64,000 nt of DNA from Mesorhizobium sp. Lineage in GTDB: Bacteria > Pseudomonadota > Alphaproteobacteria > Rhizobiales > Rhizobiaceae. The stretch lies in NCBI GenBank assembly GCA_019635735.1, contig JAHBYX010000007.1, positions 186,001 to 250,000 of the forward strand, in the 5' to 3' direction. This document shows positions 25,557 through 34,479 of the stretch, one piece after another. Position 1 is the stretch's first letter. Every line of letters begins with the position of its first letter. The position numbers and the translations under genes were made by a program. The notes beneath the pieces are model-generated. The model did not search any database. It had not been told where the DNA came from and saw nothing but the letters and a program-made list of their open reading frames with translations.

Positions 25557-26431
25557 ATTCAGCCTTGCGTCATACGCTTCCTGTCCTGACGATCCTCGCC
25601 CTGATCGTGGCGGCGTGGTATGTCGGCGCCTATGCGCTCAACGCGCCGTTCCAGCGGGACCTCGACCGGCGGGCGGGCGTGACGTCGACGCCTTGGGAAT
25701 TCGTCGTCAAGACAATGACGCAGCCGAAGCCGACGCTGCCCGCGCCCCACCAGGTGGCGCAGAATTTCTTCGAAAACACATTCCTCAGGAAGGTCACGTC
25801 GAACCGCAGCCTCGTCTATCACGCCTGGGTGACGCTGTCGGCGACGCTGCTGGGCTTCGCCTTCGGGACAGTGCTCGGGATCGCGATCGCCGTCGGCATC
25901 GTGCATGTGACGACGCTCGACCGCTCGCTGATGCCCTGGATCATCGCCTCGCAGACGATCCCGATCCTGGCGCTGGCGCCGATGATCATCGTGGTGCTGG
26001 CGGCCATCGGCATTACCGGGCTGATCCCGAAATCGCTGATTTCTACCTATCTGTCGTTCTTCCCCGTCGCGGTCGGCATGGTGAAGGGGCTCAGATCGCC
26101 CGAATTCACCCATCTCGACCTGATGCACACCTACAATGCCTCGAAGGCGCAGGTGTTCTGGAAGCTGCGCGTGCCGGCCTCGGTGCCGTTCCTGTTCACC
26201 TCTATGAAGGTGGCGGTGGCGGCGAGCCTCGTCGGCGCGATCGTGGGCGAACTGCCGACGGGTGCCGTCGCCGGCATCGGCGCGAAGCTGCTCAACGGCT
26301 CCTACTACAGCCAGACCATCGACATGTTCGCGGCGCTCGTCGCCGGCTCTGTCGTGGCGGTGATCCTGGTGCTGCTGGTCGGGCTGGCAGGCCGGGTCAC
26401 GGAGCGGCTGATGGGAGCGCGGCCGGCATGA
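25553..26431 (+). CDS. NitT/TauT-type ABC transporter permease (first)
   Basis: A 292-residue permease with an N-terminal membrane anchor, about six spans, and a cytoplasmic EAA-like loop (TYNASKAQVFWKLRVPASVP). The start is TTG at 25553, inside the previous stop. The second permease overlaps its end by 4 bp. It should form a heterodimer with that second permease, as in the riboflavin- and pyrimidine-precursor importers of this family that carry two membrane subunits. Confidence 0.9.
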   Translation: MNSALRHTLPVLTILALIVAAWYVGAYALNAPFQRDLDRRAGVTSTPWEFVVKTMTQPKPTLPAPHQVAQNFFENTFLRKVTSNRSLVYHAWVTLSATLLGFAFGTVLGIAIAVGIVHVTTLDRSLMPWIIASQTIPILALAPMIIVVLAAIGITGLIPKSLISTYLSFFPVAVGMVKGLRSPEFTHLDLMHTYNASKAQVFWKLRVPASVPFLFTSMKVAVAASLVGAIVGELPTGAVAGIGAKLLNGSYYSQTIDMFAALVAGSVVAVILVLLVGLAGRVTERLMGARPA

Positions 26432-27546
26432 TCGCGAAGCTACCCTGGCAATCCTGGCTTGCCCTGGCGTTGAGCGTGATCGCTGCAATTTCGTTGCCGA
26501 TCATGTCGACAGCACCGGGATATGGTGCGCCCGTCACCTTGAGCCTTTTCGGGCTCATTCTGGTCGGCGCTGCGACGCCCGTTCTGGCCCGATCCGCCGT
26601 AGTCGAGGCCATCGTTATGTTCGTCGCGGCGCATGGTGCCGCCTGGCTGCTCATCTCCGGGATCACCGGTCACGAGGGGGAGGCGACGCGAGCGTTCTTC
26701 CTGCTCGTCGCGACTGCGTGGCTTCTAGCCTGGCGGTTGGCGACGGTGCTGTCGGCGATGAAGCCGCGCTCGCGTGAGGCTGGCTGGGCGCTGAAACTGA
26801 TCGTGCCGGCGATTTTCGGCGTCTGGATCCTGATCATCTGGGAAGCGGTGACGCGGGGCGCGGGCATACCGTTCATTCTTCTGCCGCCGCCATCCGCCAT
26901 CGGCGCCAAGTTCGCGGCGAACCTGCCGATCCTCGCGGCAGACGTCAGGCAGACGATCTTCAAAGCGGTGATCGCGGGTTACGCGATCGGCTGCGTCAGC
27001 GGCTTCGCCGTCGCCATCCTCGCCGACAGGTTCCTGTTCCTGCGGCGCGGGCTGATGCCGATCGGAAACATGGTCTCGGCGCTGCCGATCATCGGCGTCG
27101 CGCCGATCATGGTCATGTGGTTTGGCTTCGACTGGCAGTCGAAGGCCGCGGTCGTGGTGATCATGACCTTCTTCCCCATGCTGGTGAACACGGTCGCGGG
27201 GCTTTCGGCGGCGGGTCACATGGAGCGCGACCTGATGCGCACCTATGCCGCGGACTACTGGCAGACGCTGGTCAAGCTCCGGCTGCCGGCGGCCATGCCG
27301 TTCATTTTCAACGCATTGAAAATCAACTCCACACTGGCCCTGATTGGCGCTATCGTCGCCGAATTCTTCGGTACGCCGGTGGTGGGCATGGGGTTCCGGA
27401 TTTCGACCGAGGTCGGCAGAATGAATGTCGACATGGTCTGGGCGGAAATCGCCGTGGCCGCGCTTGCTGGTTCGATCTTCTACGGTGTCCTGGCCCTTAT
27501 CGAACGGGCCGTGACGTTCTGGCATCCGTCTGTCCGTGGTGGATAG
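26428..27546 (+). CDS. NitT/TauT-type ABC transporter permease (second, N-terminally extended)
   Basis: A 372-residue permease. The last 250 residues are a regular permease domain, with the EAA loop TYAADYWQTLVKLRLPAAMP. The first 120 are an extra hydrophobic region of about four helices not found in standard homologues of about 260 residues. The ATG at 26428 overlaps the preceding stop (ATGA). The binding-protein gene follows 21 bp later. The extra helices may anchor or regulate the complex; unknown. Confidence 0.9.
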   Translation: MIAKLPWQSWLALALSVIAAISLPIMSTAPGYGAPVTLSLFGLILVGAATPVLARSAVVEAIVMFVAAHGAAWLLISGITGHEGEATRAFFLLVATAWLLAWRLATVLSAMKPRSREAGWALKLIVPAIFGVWILIIWEAVTRGAGIPFILLPPPSAIGAKFAANLPILAADVRQTIFKAVIAGYAIGCVSGFAVAILADRFLFLRRGLMPIGNMVSALPIIGVAPIMVMWFGFDWQSKAAVVVIMTFFPMLVNTVAGLSAAGHMERDLMRTYAADYWQTLVKLRLPAAMPFIFNALKINSTLALIGAIVAEFFGTPVVGMGFRISTEVGRMNVDMVWAEIAVAALAGSIFYGVLALIERAVTFWHPSVRGG

Positions 27547-27567
27547 ACTTACTTCAGAGGGAAAAAA

Positions 27568-28539
27568 ATGAAAAAACTCATCTTCGCAATGCTTGCCGGC
27601 GGGATGTCGCTGGCGACCGTCCAGGCCTTCGCCGCAGACGCGGTCACGCTGCAGCTCAAATGGGTGACGCAGGCGCAGTTCGCCGGCTATTACGTGGCCA
27701 AGGACAAGGGTTTCTATGAAGAGGAAGGCCTCGACGTCACCATCAAGCCGGGCGGCCCGGACATCGCGCCCGAGCAGGTGATCGCAGGCGGCGGCGCCGA
27801 CGTGATCGTCGACTGGATGGGTGGCGCGCTCGCCGCCCGCGAGAAGGGCGTCGGCCTCGTCAACATCGCCCAGCCGTTCAAGAAGGCCGGCATGCAGCTG
27901 GTTTGCCCGAAGGACGGTCCGGTCAAGACGGAAGCCGATTTCAAGGGCAAGACGCTCGGCGTCTGGTTTTTCGGTAACGAGTATCCGTTCTATGCCTGGA
28001 TGAACAAGCTCGGCCTGTCGACCGAGGGCGGCCCGGATGGCGTCACCGTTCTCAAGCAGTCGTTCGACGTTCAGCCGCTGATCCAGAAGCAGGCCGACTG
28101 CATCTCGGTGATGACCTACAACGAATACTGGCAGCTGATCGACGCCGGCTACAAGCCGGAAGACCTCGTCGTGTTCAACTACACCGCCATGGGCGTCGAC
28201 CTGCTGGAGGACGGCCTCTATGCGATGGAGGACAAGCTCGCCGATCCGGCCTTCAAGGAGAAGATGGTCAAGTTCGTGCGCGCCTCGATGAAGGGCTGGG
28301 ACTATGCGGTGAAGAACCCCGACGAGGCGGCCGACATCGTGGTCGAGAACGGCGGCCAGGACGAGAACCACCAGAAGCGCATGATGGGCGAGGTGGCCAA
28401 GCTGATCGACAATGCCGACGGCAAGCTGATCGAGGCCGCCTATGACCGCACCGCAAAGGCTTTGCTCGACCAGAAGATCCTGACCAAGGAGCCGTCCGGC
28501 GCCTGGACCAAGGAAATCACCGACGCTGCGATCAAGTAG
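27568..28539 (+). CDS. THI5/NMT1-like ABC transporter substrate-binding protein
   Basis: A 323-residue periplasmic protein with a signal peptide (MKKLIFAMLAGGMSLATVQAF) and the family motif LQLKWVTQAQFAGYYVAKDKGFYEEEGL. This group includes proteins binding hydroxymethylpyrimidine, formyl-aminopyrimidine, riboflavin and related heterocycles. Placement at the end of an importer operon beside hydA makes a pyrimidine or reduced pyrimidine a reasonable guess. AGAGGGAAAA gives a strong ribosome site. A terminator hairpin follows. Confidence 0.9.
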   Translation: MKKLIFAMLAGGMSLATVQAFAADAVTLQLKWVTQAQFAGYYVAKDKGFYEEEGLDVTIKPGGPDIAPEQVIAGGGADVIVDWMGGALAAREKGVGLVNIAQPFKKAGMQLVCPKDGPVKTEADFKGKTLGVWFFGNEYPFYAWMNKLGLSTEGGPDGVTVLKQSFDVQPLIQKQADCISVMTYNEYWQLIDAGYKPEDLVVFNYTAMGVDLLEDGLYAMEDKLADPAFKEKMVKFVRASMKGWDYAVKNPDEAADIVVENGGQDENHQKRMMGEVAKLIDNADGKLIEAAYDRTAKALLDQKILTKEPSGAWTKEITDAAIK

Positions 28540-28561
28540 TTCGGTTCAAGATTCGAGGGGG

Positions 28562-28592
28562 AAGGGGCGGGCGACCGCCCCTTTCTGCTTTT
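28562..28592 (+). terminator. Rho-independent terminator after the THI5-type ABC operon
   Basis: AAGGGGCGG (28562-28570), loop GCGA, CCGCCCCTT (28575-28583), then TCTGCTTTT. It is a perfect 9-bp stem with a T-rich tail. It is nearly identical to the terminator at 29182-29206 after the CHRD gene. Confidence 0.82.
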
Positions 28593-28715
28593 GGGGCCGG
28601 ATTATTTGCCCGCGGCGGGAAACAAGCCGGCAGGAATTCGTTTGCTCCCGTGACGACCGCTGCAGTGTCGTCGCCGCGCTTCGACCGAAGCGCGCCAACG
28701 TGGAGGAACAGATCC

Positions 28716-29159
28716 ATGACATCCCCGACATTCACGATGAAACTGGCCGGCCTCGCCGTGTCAGCGCTGCTCTTGTCCGGAACTGCCTCGCTTGCCGAAA
28801 TGGTGAAGATGGCGGCGACGCTCGACGGCGCGCAGCAATCGCCTCCGGTTGCGACCGACGGCAAGGGCACCGCGCAACTCACCTTCGATACCGAGACCAA
28901 GAAGCTCGACTGGACGATCGAGTATTCCGGCCTCAGCGGGGCACCTGCCGCCGGCCATTTCCACGGCCCGGCCGATGCCGGCGCAAATGCCGGGGTCGCG
29001 GTGCCCCTGGAGGGCAATCTCGCCAGCCCGATCAAGGGATCGGCCACGCTGACCGACGCGCAAGCGGCCGACCTGATGGCCGGCAAATACTACCTCAACC
29101 TGCACACGGCGGCGAACAAGGGCGGCGAGATCCGCGGCCAGGTGACGAAGGCGATGTAG
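28716..29159 (+). CDS. Secreted CHRD-domain protein
   Basis: A 147-residue protein with a signal peptide (LAGLAVSALLLSGTASLA) and a CHRD (chordin-type) domain: ATLDGAQQSPPVATDGKG, WTIEYSGLSGAPAAGHFHGPA and the closing GKYYLNLHTAANKGGEIRGQV. In bacteria the domain occurs in periplasmic or surface proteins of unknown role. The ATG at 28716 has GGAGG 9 bp upstream. It stands alone between two near-identical terminators. Confidence 0.88.
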   Translation: MTSPTFTMKLAGLAVSALLLSGTASLAEMVKMAATLDGAQQSPPVATDGKGTAQLTFDTETKKLDWTIEYSGLSGAPAAGHFHGPADAGANAGVAVPLEGNLASPIKGSATLTDAQAADLMAGKYYLNLHTAANKGGEIRGQVTKAM

Positions 29160-29181
29160 TCCGGCGAACCGCCGGGGAACC

Positions 29182-29206
29182 AAGGGGCGGGGGACCGCCC
29201 CTTTTT
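29182..29206 (+). terminator. Rho-independent terminator after the CHRD gene
   Basis: AAGGGGCGG (29182-29190), loop GGGA, CCGCCCC (29195-29201), TTTTT. The stem is the same sequence as at 28562; only the loop and tail differ. Confidence 0.85.
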
Positions 29207-29280
29207 CGCGCCGCCCAGCAGCCGTCATTTTCGCGCAAGGCATTAGGGCGTAGGGTCCCGGCCTGAACCGGGGTCTTGCA

Positions 29281-29409
29281 ATGCGCATCGTCATCGCCGT
29301 GGTCGTCGTGACCGCCTTCGTGATTTACGAACAGCTCTACAACAACTGGGCAATCACGAACGCGGTCGTCAAGGAGGTCAGCCGCCTCCTCAGCATGGCC
29401 GGGCTATAG
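29281..29409 (+). CDS. 42-residue single-span membrane peptide
   Basis: Short ORF starting MRIVIAVVVVTAFVIYEQLY: an N-terminal hydrophobic helix of about 14 residues followed by a soluble tail NNWAITNAVVKEVSRLLSM. GGGG lies 8-9 bp before the ATG, a modest ribosome site. The helix, the clear stop and its position after a terminator and before pcaB support a real small membrane protein. No function is known to me. Confidence 0.55.
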   Translation: MRIVIAVVVVTAFVIYEQLYNNWAITNAVVKEVSRLLSMAGL

Positions 29410-29433
29410 AGCGGGTCGCGCCCGCCCGCTTTC
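29410..29433. terminator. Weak hairpin between the small ORF and pcaB
   Basis: AGCGGG (29410-29415) pairs with CCCGCT (29425-29430), followed by TTTC on the plus strand. It could end the small-ORF transcript. The stem is only 6 bp, so the call is tentative. Confidence 0.35.
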
Positions 29434-30493
29434 AGGATTTTCGCACGAAGCTCAGCGCGCCGACGAGCGTCTCGGCAGTGCGTAGTGCCGCGCCCGTCGC
29501 CACGGTCATCTGCGGCAAGAGCAGCCATTCGAGCGTCCATGCCGAGCCGGAACGCTCATTCTCGTGGATGAGCGTTTGGTGCATTCCGCCGACCAGGGTA
29601 GCGTTGAAGCGCGCCAGCGCGACGAGAATCTCCGCGCCGACCGGATTGACCTTGTGCGGCATGGCAGACGAACCGCCGCCCGAGGCGAGCTTCACCTCCG
29701 CGATTTCGCTTTGCGCCATCAGAGCGATGTCCTCGCCCATCTTGCCGAGGCTGCCCGTCACCAGCGACAGCCAGGAGGCGAGAGCCGCGACGCCGTCGCG
29801 TTCGCTGTGGCGCGGACGAGCAACCCAGGCCAGGCCGAGCGAGCCCGCGACGCGGCGGCCGACTGCCTCTCCTTTGCCGCCCAGCTTCTCCAACGTGCCA
29901 GCGGCGCCGCCGAAATGCAGGATCCCGACGTCTGCGCGCACGGCCGCGAGGCGTTCTCGGTGGCGCAGCAGCGGGTCGTGCCAGCTCAGGATCTTGCGCG
30001 AAGCGGGAACCGGGATGGCGGCCTGCATGCGGGTGTGGCCCATCGTCTCGATGGCCCCGTCACGGGCGTCGAGCGCGTCGAGGGCGGCGGCGAGGGACGC
30101 CAGCCTGCCGTCCAGGATGGGCAGGATGCCGGCGAGCCGGATCGCGAGGCCCGTGTCGATCACATCCTGGCTGGTGGCGCCGAAATGGACATAGGCGTCA
30201 TGCGGAGTGCCGACGGCCGCGCGCAGCTGGCGGACGAGTTCGGGCACGATGACGCCATCGCGCAGTGTCGCCTCGCGCAGGGCGGCGTGGTGGAGCGGCA
30301 CCGACGGGAGAGCAGCTGCGATGGCCTTCGCCGCATCGGCCGGAATAACGCCCTCCGCGCCTTCTGCCTCGGCGAGCGCTGCCTCGAAGCGGAGCATCGC
30401 GTCGAGTTCGGCTTCCGAGGAGAAAAACGCGGCCAACTCGGCGTCGCCGAGCAGGCCGGTGAGGATCGGGTGGTCGAAGGGCGATACGGTCAT
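29432..30493 (-). CDS. pcaB: 3-carboxy-cis,cis-muconate cycloisomerase PcaB
   Basis: A 353-residue fumarase/aspartase-superfamily enzyme that lactonises 3-carboxymuconate in the protocatechuate branch of the beta-ketoadipate pathway. The superfamily signature SGGGSSAMPHKVNP is at 271-284, with HFGATSQDVIDT at 103-114 holding the substrate-binding region. The length equals the shorter alphaproteobacterial PcaB type. It is the last gene of pobA-pcaC-pcaH-pcaG-pcaB, 19 bp after pcaG. Confidence 0.93.
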   Translation of the reverse strand: MTVSPFDHPILTGLLGDAELAAFFSSEAELDAMLRFEAALAEAEGAEGVIPADAAKAIAAALPSVPLHHAALREATLRDGVIVPELVRQLRAAVGTPHDAYVHFGATSQDVIDTGLAIRLAGILPILDGRLASLAAALDALDARDGAIETMGHTRMQAAIPVPASRKILSWHDPLLRHRERLAAVRADVGILHFGGAAGTLEKLGGKGEAVGRRVAGSLGLAWVARPRHSERDGVAALASWLSLVTGSLGKMGEDIALMAQSEIAEVKLASGGGSSAMPHKVNPVGAEILVALARFNATLVGGMHQTLIHENERSGSAWTLEWLLLPQMTVATGAALRTAETLVGALSFVRKS

Positions 30494-30512
30494 GCGGCCT
30501 TATCGCACGACC

Positions 30513-31127
30513 TCAGATGTCGAAGAAGATCGTTTCTTTGTCGCCCTGCAGCCGGATGTCGAACGTGTAAGCATTGTCCTGCCGCGGCGCGATCAGGGTC
30601 GGCACTCTGACCTTGTGCTCTATGCGCTGCAGGATCGGGTCCTCGGCGTTGGCCTTCTCCTCGTCGCCGAAATACATGCGCGTCTGCAGGCCGAGATTGA
30701 TGCCGCGGGCGACGATCCAGAAGGTGATGTGCGGCGCCTGCGGACGACCGTCGCGGAAGGGCACCCGGCCGGGCTTGATCGTCTCGAAGATGCATTCACC
30801 GGTCGACATGTCGGTCGCCTTGCGGCCCCAGCCCTGGAAGTTCGGGTCGGCCGCGCCGCGCATCTCGGACGGGGAATTGTAGAGCCCGTCGGCGTCGGCC
30901 TGCCAGATCTCCACCAGCGCGTCCTTCAGCGTCGTGTCGGCGCCGTCGATGACGCGCACCTTGATGGTGACGCGCTCGCCCCTGGTCTTGTCGTTGACCA
31001 TCGAAAAGCCGAGGTCCTCGGGATAGACGCCCGGGATTTCCGCGAAGTTGGGCGTGAGGCCGATATGGACGTAAGGACCCGCGGTCTGCGAGGCCGATTC
31101 CTTGAGGCGGTTGAGCGATTGGGTCAT
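30513..31127 (-). CDS. pcaG: Protocatechuate 3,4-dioxygenase alpha subunit
   Basis: A 204-residue subunit of the ring-cleaving 3,4-dioxygenase. It has the intradiol dioxygenase beta-sandwich core (VRVIDGADTTLKDALVEIWQ, then WGRKATDMSTGECIFETIKPG and APHITFWIVARGI) but lacks the Tyr/His iron ligands, as expected for the alpha chain. It pairs with PcaH, whose stop is 1 bp upstream, so the two are translated together. Confidence 0.95.
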   Translation of the reverse strand: MTQSLNRLKESASQTAGPYVHIGLTPNFAEIPGVYPEDLGFSMVNDKTRGERVTIKVRVIDGADTTLKDALVEIWQADADGLYNSPSEMRGAADPNFQGWGRKATDMSTGECIFETIKPGRVPFRDGRPQAPHITFWIVARGINLGLQTRMYFGDEEKANAEDPILQRIEHKVRVPTLIAPRQDNAYTFDIRLQGDKETIFFDI

Positions 31128-31128
31128 G

Positions 31129-31869
31129 TCAGTTTCCCTCCCGGCGGTTCTCGAACATGGTCGAACGGCGGCCGCGCAGCACGATGTCGAACTTGTAGGC
31201 GCGCGCGTCCATCGGGATGGTCGCCTCCATGTCGAGCGTGGCGACCAGTTGTTCGATTGCCGATTTGTCGGGGATGGTGCGCACGATCGGGCATTTCCAG
31301 ATCAGCGGATCGCCCTCGAAATACATCTGGGTGATCAGCCGCTGGGCGAAGCCGTGGCCGAAGATCGAGAAGTGGATGTGGGACGGCCGCCAGTCGTTTG
31401 GACCGTTCGGCCAGGGATAGGGACCGGGCTTGATGGTGCGGAAGGCATAGGCGCCGTTTTCGTCCGTGATCGTGCGGCCGCAGCCGCCGAAATTCGGATC
31501 GAGGGGGGCCATGTAGCCCTCCTTCTTGTGGCGGTAGCGGCCGCCGGCATTAGCCTGCCAGAACTCGAGCAGGGCGCCCGGCACGCCTCGGCCGCGCTCG
31601 TCCAGCACCCGGCCGTAGACGATGGTGCGTTCGCCGATGGCGCTCTCGCCGGGCTTCGCGAAATTGTGGATCAGGTCGTCGTCGAGTGCGCCGAGCATGT
31701 TGTGGCCGAACACCGGGCCGGTGATCTCGGAGATCGTATTGTCGAGCGAGATCAGCGCCTTCTGCGGCGAGCGCAGGACCGACGTCTTGTACCAGGGAGT
31801 GAACGCCGGCGGGTGCCACTCGCGGTCGCGGGCGAAGAACGAGCCGGTTTCGGGACTGTTGTTTGACAT
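31129..31869 (-). CDS. pcaH: Protocatechuate 3,4-dioxygenase beta subunit
   Basis: A 246-residue catalytic subunit that carries the non-heme Fe(III). The ligands Y112, Y151, H164 and H166 are present with the same spacing (39, 13, 2) as Tyr408, Tyr447, His460 and His462 of the Pseudomonas enzyme. It catalyses intradiol cleavage of protocatechuate to 3-carboxymuconate with PcaG. The start ATG is preceded by GGGAGGAAG. It lies 13 bp downstream of pcaC. Confidence 0.96.
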   Translation of the reverse strand: MSNNSPETGSFFARDREWHPPAFTPWYKTSVLRSPQKALISLDNTISEITGPVFGHNMLGALDDDLIHNFAKPGESAIGERTIVYGRVLDERGRGVPGALLEFWQANAGGRYRHKKEGYMAPLDPNFGGCGRTITDENGAYAFRTIKPGPYPWPNGPNDWRPSHIHFSIFGHGFAQRLITQMYFEGDPLIWKCPIVRTIPDKSAIEQLVATLDMEATIPMDARAYKFDIVLRGRRSTMFENRREGN

Positions 31870-31882
31870 CTTGCTTCCTCCC

Positions 31883-32272
31883 TCAGGTTTTCGCGTCGAT
31901 TTCGGCGAAGACCTGCTTCATCACCTTGATGGCGTGGTTGGCGGCCGGCACTCCGGCATAGACGGCGACGTGGAACATCACCTCGCGCAAGTCGTCGCGG
32001 CTGGCGCCGGTGTTGAGCGTCGCACGGGTGTGCATCGCGACCTCGTCCCACTGGCCGAGGCCGGCCAGGAGCGCGATCGTGATCATCGACCGTTCGCGCT
32101 TGGTCAGCCCAGGGCGCGACCAGACGTCGTTCCAGGCCATTCCGGTGATGTAGTCTTGGAAGTCGCTGTCGAACTCGGTGCGCTTCGCGTTCGCCGCGTC
32201 GACCCAGGCGTCGCCCAGCACGCCGCGGCGGGTCTTCATGCCTCGCGCGATACGCTCGTCCTCTTTGCTCAT
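31883..32272 (-). CDS. pcaC: 4-carboxymuconolactone decarboxylase PcaC
   Basis: A 129-residue decarboxylase of the AhpD/CMD fold, converting carboxymuconolactone to beta-ketoadipate enol-lactone. It shows [36 protein letters not shown] and [18 protein letters not shown], all standard for PcaC. The ATG at 32272 ([13 protein letters not shown]) follows GAGGGGGCGAC; the longer in-frame start is not used. The product would next need PcaD, which is not encoded in this cluster. Confidence 0.94.
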   Translation of the reverse strand: MSKEDERIARGMKTRRGVLGDAWVDAANAKRTEFDSDFQDYITGMAWNDVWSRPGLTKRERSMITIALLAGLGQWDEVAMHTRATLNTGASRDDLREVMFHVAVYAGVPAANHAIKVMKQVFAEIDAKT

Positions 32273-32300
32273 CGTGTCGCCCCCTCGATCGATCGTCGCA

Positions 32301-33533
<1,233 letters not shown>

Positions 33534-33572
33534 TCAATGGACATTCCGGGCATTTGATTGCACTATTCGCGC

Positions 33573-34463
33573 ATGACAGCGCACATGTCTCCCGTCAACG
33601 TTCCCGAATACAGGCTCTATCGCGAAGCGCGCGGCGAGGCCGGCGACTTCTGGATCCATTGCGAACCCCTGCCGGAGCGGTCGCGGCTGCACCGGTTCGA
33701 GATCGCCGCTCACCGCCATCCGTCACTGTTCCAGATCTTCCTGGTGTCCGACGGCGAAGGAGAGATCGTGGATGGGCGCACCGCCACCCGGTTCGCGGCG
33801 CCGGCGATCCTGTTCATTCCTTCGGGCGAGGTGCACGGCTTCCGCTTCGCCGCGTCGGTCGATGGCATCGTGCTCACCGCGCTCGCCGACCGGCTCGTCT
33901 CGCTTGCCTCGACGGACCGGCAGGTCGCGGCGTTCGCGGCGGCCGTGCGGGTGCTGCCGGCGCGCGACGGACTGGACGCCACTCTCCTGCGCATCGACCG
34001 CGAGATGCAGGACCGCTCGGCGGGGCGGTCCACCGCGCTGGAGGCGCTGGTGGCGCTCGCCGTCATTGATCTGGCGCGGGCGTGGCTGTCGGCCCAGGCC
34101 GGCGGCGAGGTCAGGCCGGGCGGCCAGGACACGCGGGCGCAGGCCCTCGAGGCGCTGGTGGGCATCCATTACCGCCACAACCTGCCAGCCGCCTTCTATG
34201 CCGAGCGGCTGGGCGTCTCGGTGTCGCAGCTGAACCGCATCGCGCGCGCGGTGACCGGCCAGACGCTGCAGGGGCTGATCGCGCGGCGGATCACGGAGGC
34301 CGCCTGCCGCGATCTCGTCTTCACGCCGACCCCAGTGAGCGGCATTGCCGAATCGCTCGGCTTCGCCGACCCGGCCTACTTCAACCGCTTCTTCCGCAAG
34401 CAGGTCGGTATCGCGCCGGGAGCCTATCGCTCACGGGAGCGCGGACGGCTGGTCATGAGCTGA
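33573..34463 (+). CDS. pobR: AraC-family regulator, PobR type
   Basis: A 296-residue activator. The N-terminal cupin-like sensor contains HRHPSLFQIFLVSDGEGEI and IPSGEVHGFRF. The C-terminal AraC double HTH (about 195-290) contains YAERLGVSVSQLNRIARAVTG and IAESLGFADPAYFNRFFRKQVG. It is divergent from pobA over 87 bp, the usual arrangement for the AraC-type PobR that responds to 4-hydroxybenzoate in rhizobia and pseudomonads. No clear palindrome is visible in the gap. An ATG at 33585 or TTG at 33558 are alternative starts. Confidence 0.86.
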   Translation: MTAHMSPVNVPEYRLYREARGEAGDFWIHCEPLPERSRLHRFEIAAHRHPSLFQIFLVSDGEGEIVDGRTATRFAAPAILFIPSGEVHGFRFAASVDGIVLTALADRLVSLASTDRQVAAFAAAVRVLPARDGLDATLLRIDREMQDRSAGRSTALEALVALAVIDLARAWLSAQAGGEVRPGGQDTRAQALEALVGIHYRHNLPAAFYAERLGVSVSQLNRIARAVTGQTLQGLIARRITEAACRDLVFTPTPVSGIAESLGFADPAYFNRFFRKQVGIAPGAYRSRERGRLVMS

Positions 34464-34479
34464 AACGGAACGGGAAGCG

